A stretch of DNA of 64,000 nucleotides, taken from assembly GCA_937959395.1 (NCBI GenBank), contig CALGLR010000047.1, positions 1 to 64,000 of the forward strand. Direction: 5' to 3'. This document shows positions 60,877 to 64,000 of this stretch, piece after piece. Numbering within the stretch: the stretch's first letter is position 1; the number at the start of each line of letters is the position of its first letter. Source of the DNA: an uncultured Flavobacteriaceae bacterium. GTDB taxonomy: Bacteria; Bacteroidota; Bacteroidia; Flavobacteriales; Flavobacteriaceae. Made by a program: the position numbers and the translations under genes. The notes beneath the pieces were generated by a model. The model was not told the origin of the DNA and made no database searches. It saw only the letters and a program-made list of their open reading frames with translations.

Positions 60877-61659
60877 ATGGATATATTAGACCGTATAGTA
60901 ATCGATAAACGAAAAGAAGTTACACTTCGAAAATCGTTAATACCTATTTCTCAATTAGAACGCTCTGTTTTATTTGGGCTGGAAACCATATCTCTAGCCA
61001 ATAATTTAAGAGCTAGTAGTACTGGAATTATTGCCGAACACAAAAGGAGATCGCCTTCAAAAGCGGTAATTAATCAAAGTTTTAATGTATTCGATGTTGC
61101 TGAAGGTTATGAAAATGCTGGAGTTTGTGGTATGTCTGTGCTTACAGATACAAAATACTTTGGTGGATCATTAGATGATTTACTAACCGCACGTGCAAGT
61201 TGTAATTTACCCTTGTTACGAAAAGAATTTATTATTGATGAGTACCAAATTCTTGAAGCTAAAGCTTATGGAGCAGATGTTATATTACTTATTGCTGCTA
61301 TTTTAACTAGAGAAGAAATTAAACAATTTTCAGAATTTGCTAAAAGTCTACATCTTGATGTTTTATTAGAAGTTCATAATGAGGAAGAGTTACATAAATC
61401 TATTATGCCTAGTTTAGATATGCTAGGAGTTAATAATAGAAATTTAAAAACATTTGAAGTTAATTTAGAAACCAGTAAAACATTAAGCCAATTAATTCCA
61501 AATGAATTTGTTAAAGTATCTGAAAGCGGTATTAGCAATATAGAAGCTATTAAAACATTACAGCCTTATGGATTTAAAGGGTTTTTAATAGGTGAGAATT
61601 TTATGAAAACGGATAATGCTGGAGAAAGTGCCAAGCATTTTATTAATGATCTGTTATAG
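60877..61659 (+). CDS. trpC: Indole-3-glycerol phosphate synthase
   Basis: 260 residues, TIM barrel: IIAEHKRRSPSKAVI, VLTDTKYFGGSLDDL, LLRKEFIIDEYQILEAKAYGAD, LGVNNRNLKTF, VSESGI and FLIGENFM. Not fused to TrpF. Confidence 0.95.
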   Translation: MDILDRIVIDKRKEVTLRKSLIPISQLERSVLFGLETISLANNLRASSTGIIAEHKRRSPSKAVINQSFNVFDVAEGYENAGVCGMSVLTDTKYFGGSLDDLLTARASCNLPLLRKEFIIDEYQILEAKAYGADVILLIAAILTREEIKQFSEFAKSLHLDVLLEVHNEEELHKSIMPSLDMLGVNNRNLKTFEVNLETSKTLSQLIPNEFVKVSESGISNIEAIKTLQPYGFKGFLIGENFMKTDNAGESAKHFINDLL

Positions 61660-61731
61660 TTATAGATCATAATAAACAAAAAGAATAATTTGATAAGATT
61701 CCTTTTTTCAAAAGGATAAAAAATAATAAAT

Positions 61732-61757
61732 AGATTCCCGTCTACGCGGGAATAGAA
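61732..61757. repeat. ATTCCCG...CGGGAAT hairpin repeat, trpC-trpF spacer
   Basis: ATTCCCG-TCTACG-CGGGAAT (61734-61753), preceded by AG and followed by AGAAA. Confidence 0.75.
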
Positions 61758-61770
61758 ATAAAAAATTTCT

Positions 61771-62403
61771 ATGAAGATTAAAGTGTGTGGAATGAAGGTT
61801 GAAAATAATATAATGGATGTGGCTACTTTGCCACCAGATTATATGGGTTTCATCTTCTACGAAAAATCGTCTCGTTATTTCAATACTGAAATTCCAGAAT
61901 TACCAGAAAGCATAAAAAAAATAGGTGTCTTTGTGAATGCAAAAATCGATTTTATTGTTGATAAAATTGAAAAACACAACTTACAAGGCGTGCAATTACA
62001 TGGGGATGAATCTCCAGAATTTTGTGAATCTTTAAGAGAATTTGGTATTGTTATAAAAGTATTCTCTATTAAAAATCAATTCGATTTTAAAGTTTTAGAA
62101 CCTTATGAAGACGTTTGTGATTATTATTTGTTTGATACCAAAGGTAAACACCCAGGAGGAAATGGTTACACTTTTAACTGGAATGTTTTGAAAAAATACA
62201 ACTCCCCAAAACCTTACTTTTTAAGTGGAGGTATTGGTCCAGATGAATTAGAATCGTTACTACTATTTTTAAAACGACCAGAATCTGATTTATGTTGCAC
62301 ACTAGATCTCAATAGTAAATTTGAAACCACTACTGGGCTCAAAGATTTAAATGAATTAAAAGAATTTAGATACCAATTAACAAAAAATGGCTATGGCGTA
62401 TAA
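61771..62403 (+). CDS. trpF: Phosphoribosylanthranilate isomerase
   Basis: 210 residues, TIM barrel: KIKVCGMK at the start, [41 protein letters not shown], and LDLNSKFE phosphate loop. Overlaps trpB by 17 nt, giving translational coupling. Confidence 0.94.
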   Translation: MKIKVCGMKVENNIMDVATLPPDYMGFIFYEKSSRYFNTEIPELPESIKKIGVFVNAKIDFIVDKIEKHNLQGVQLHGDESPEFCESLREFGIVIKVFSIKNQFDFKVLEPYEDVCDYYLFDTKGKHPGGNGYTFNWNVLKKYNSPKPYFLSGGIGPDELESLLLFLKRPESDLCCTLDLNSKFETTTGLKDLNELKEFRYQLTKNGYGV

Positions 62404-63574
62404 TATCAATGAAAAAGGATATTACGGTGAATTTGGAGGGGCATATATTCCAGAAATGCTTTATCCTAACGTAGAAGAATTAAGACAAAATTACCTAAAA
62501 ATAATGGCTGAACCATCTTTTAAAGCTGAATTTGATCAGTTATTAAAAGATTATGTAGGGAGACCTTCACCTTTATATTTAGCAAAACGACTTTCTAAAA
62601 AATACAATACAAAAATCTATTTAAAACGAGAAGATTTAAACCATACAGGAGCTCATAAGGTCAATAATACTATTGGGCAAATATTAATGGCACAACGTTT
62701 AGGAAAAACCCGAATTATTGCAGAAACTGGAGCAGGACAGCATGGTGTTGCTACAGCCACTGTATGCGCATTAATGGGTATGGAATGTATTGTCTATATG
62801 GGAGAAATAGACATTGCTCGACAAGCACCAAATGTGGCTCGTATGAAAATGCTAGGCGCTAAAGTTGTTCCTGCATTATCTGGTAGTCGTACTTTAAAAG
62901 ACGCCACTAATGAAGCCATTAGAGATTGGATAAATAACCCTGTAGATACGCATTATATTATAGGAAGTGTTGTAGGGCCTCACCCCTATCCAGATATGGT
63001 AGCGCGTTTTCAAGCAGTAGTTTCTGAAGAAATACAATGGCAATTAAAAGAAAAAGAAGGCACTACAAAACCTAATTATGTTGTGGCTTGTGTTGGCGGT
63101 GGTAGTAATGCTGCTGGTGCTTTTTATCATTATTTAGAAGATACTAGTGTGAAATTAATTGCTGTTGAAGCTGCGGGAAAAGGCATACATTCTGGAGAAA
63201 GTGCTGCAACTTCTGTTTTAGGAAGAGAAGGTATTATTCATGGGAGTAAAACCTTGTTAATGCAAACCAATGACGGACAAATAACAGAACCTTATTCTAT
63301 TTCCGCAGGATTAGATTATCCAGGCGTTGGCCCAATGCATGCGCATCTATATAAAACGGGAAGAGCCGAGTTCATGTCAATTACAGATGATGAAGCCATG
63401 AATGCAGGTTTAGAGCTTAGTCAACTGGAAGGTATTATTCCAGCTATTGAAACGTCTCATTCATTAGCCATTTTTGATCAGAAAAAATTTAAACCTGATG
63501 ATATTGTTATTATCAATTTGTCCGGTCGCGGTGATAAAGATTTAAATAACTATATAGATTATTTTAAACTTTAA
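62387..63574 (+). CDS. trpB: Tryptophan synthase beta subunit
   Basis: 395 residues. PLP lysine in HTGAHKVNN, EKxGAGQHG ([13 protein letters not shown]), phosphate loop [18 protein letters not shown], and E350-type region. Two ATGs two codons apart are possible starts. Indole plus serine to tryptophan. Confidence 0.97.
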   Translation: MAMAYNINEKGYYGEFGGAYIPEMLYPNVEELRQNYLKIMAEPSFKAEFDQLLKDYVGRPSPLYLAKRLSKKYNTKIYLKREDLNHTGAHKVNNTIGQILMAQRLGKTRIIAETGAGQHGVATATVCALMGMECIVYMGEIDIARQAPNVARMKMLGAKVVPALSGSRTLKDATNEAIRDWINNPVDTHYIIGSVVGPHPYPDMVARFQAVVSEEIQWQLKEKEGTTKPNYVVACVGGGSNAAGAFYHYLEDTSVKLIAVEAAGKGIHSGESAATSVLGREGIIHGSKTLLMQTNDGQITEPYSISAGLDYPGVGPMHAHLYKTGRAEFMSITDDEAMNAGLELSQLEGIIPAIETSHSLAIFDQKKFKPDDIVIINLSGRGDKDLNNYIDYFKL

Positions 63575-63587
63575 TGCTTAGTTTTTT

Positions 63588-63614
63588 CATTTCCGCGAAG
63601 GCGGAAATCTCATA
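63588..63614. repeat. Hairpin repeat before the GIY-YIG gene
   Basis: ATTTCCGC-GAAG-GCGGAAAT (63589-63608) then CTCATAA. Opposite orientation to the copy after the gene. Confidence 0.85.
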
Positions 63615-63621
63615 ATACAAA

Positions 63622-63906
63622 ATGGATTTACATTACACCTACATATTAACCAATAAAAATCATACTGTTTTATATGTTGGACGTTCAAAACAGATTAAAG
63701 TAAGGTTAAAACAGCATAAAAATAATAGCTCAAAATCTTTTACTGGCAGATATAATGTTGATAAGCTAGTCTATTTTGAAACAACTAAATATGTAAATAA
63801 CTCCATTAAAAGAGAACGACAAATAAAAAAATGGAACCGAGAATGGAAGGTTAATTTAATAAATGATATGAATCCAGATTGGAATGATTTATCGGATTTA
63901 TTATGA
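63622..63906 (+). CDS. GIY-YIG endonuclease-like protein (UPF0213 type)
   Basis: 94 residues. YTYILTNKNHTVLYVGRSKQIKVRLKQHK contains the GIY-YIG core (here YIL...YVG) and the catalytic Arg; Glu is in IKRERQIKKWNR. Single domain, no DNA-binding partner. It interrupts the order trpB-trpA and is bracketed by an inverted pair of hairpin repeats, so it was probably inserted together with them. Role unknown. Confidence 0.88.
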   Translation: MDLHYTYILTNKNHTVLYVGRSKQIKVRLKQHKNNSSKSFTGRYNVDKLVYFETTKYVNNSIKRERQIKKWNREWKVNLINDMNPDWNDLSDLL

Positions 63907-63947
63907 AGATTTAAATGAAGACATTTAACAATATAACTTAAAATTGA

Positions 63948-63971
63948 CAGATTTCCGCCTTAGCGGAAATG
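63948..63971. repeat. Hairpin repeat after the GIY-YIG gene
   Basis: ATTTCCGC-CTTA-GCGGAAAT (63951-63970), preceded by GACAG and followed by GAAAA. It is the reverse complement of the copy at 63588 with only loop and flank differences. Confidence 0.85.
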
Positions 63972-63988
63972 AAAAAAAATCATTTTCA

Positions 63989-64000
63989 ATGAACAGAATA
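63989..64000 (+). CDS. trpA: Start of trpA (partial, window edge)
   Basis: ATG AAC AGA ATA (MNRI) begins 12 bases before the end. Position after trpB and the usual MNRI-type start of bacteroidotal TrpA support it; the rest is outside the window. Confidence 0.6.

Noticed and set aside
1-64000. CRISPR array
   Set aside because: No regularly spaced direct repeats with unique spacers. The tandem 11-bp repeats at 39134 have no spacers.

Overview
The window looks like chromosomal DNA of a marine-type member of the Flavobacteriaceae (Bacteroidota). It is AT-rich, with Bacteroidota-type promoters (TTG, about 19-22 nt, TAnnTTTG) and few Shine-Dalgarno sites. It has many two-domain secreted proteins with a type IX secretion C-terminal sorting domain, lipoproteins with short lipoboxes, the DUF1800/DUF1501 pair, a tmRNA whose tag reads GENNYALAA, and a tyrosine recombinase of the Bacteroidota kind. 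I cannot name the genus from the sequence alone.

Layout. 1-2.5 kb: a REP-associated tyrosine transposase sitting among hairpin repeats, a tiny putative lipoprotein and a secreted M28 peptidase. 2.5-8.7 kb: polyphosphate kinase 2, a coiled-coil secreted protein, and a tight minus-strand operon (NatA-like ATPase, NatB-like permease, MscS channel, sigma-54 activator without a DNA-binding domain). 9-16.5 kb: grpE-dnaJ, YceI lipoprotein, epimerase, mnmD, DUF4920, ilvE, MazG-like, SDR. 16.8-21.2 kb: an uncharacterised protein, a TPR histidine kinase, a LuxR-type regulator and a barrel-like protein. 21.2-37 kb: DPP III, crcB, DUF1684, an MFS exporter behind a probable peptide-controlled attenuator, VOC and DJ-1 proteins, a TonB receptor, secreted metalloprotease, DUF1501/DUF1800, and a saccharopine/alanine dehydrogenase-like enzyme.

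37.1-54.5 kb: ssrA (tmRNA) followed by a genomic island of about 17 kb. The 13-bp end of ssrA (37513-37525) recurs at 54484-54496, and a 22-bp direct repeat lies just inside both ends. The island carries an integrase, an 11-bp tandem repeat array, a BfmA/BtgA-like mobilisation protein with a possible oriT but no relaxase, a secreted DNase I-like enzyme, and a minus-strand operon of about eight genes: acidic lipoprotein, lipoprotein histidine kinase, small membrane protein, cytosolic partner, secreted protein, 47-residue Ser/Gly/Lys protein, lipoprotein, and a voltage-sensor-type RCK channel whose pore filter is not TVGYG. It also carries a membrane-tethered DNA-binding-like protein with a CsgG-like partner, a three-gene HipB/HipS/HipT-type module and an AbiEii-like nucleotidyltransferase module with two large palindromic operators. 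The eight-gene operon is the best candidate in the window for an undescribed system.

54.5-64 kb: nitroreductase, two rhodaneses, two thioredoxin-fold proteins, and the tryptophan operon trpE-G-D-C-F-B with the first codons of trpA at the window edge. The operon starts with a 20-codon leader peptide containing two adjacent Trp codons and an attenuator. A GIY-YIG nuclease gene, flanked by inverted copies of an intergenic hairpin repeat, is inserted between trpB and trpA. Further copies of that repeat family sit in other trp spacers.
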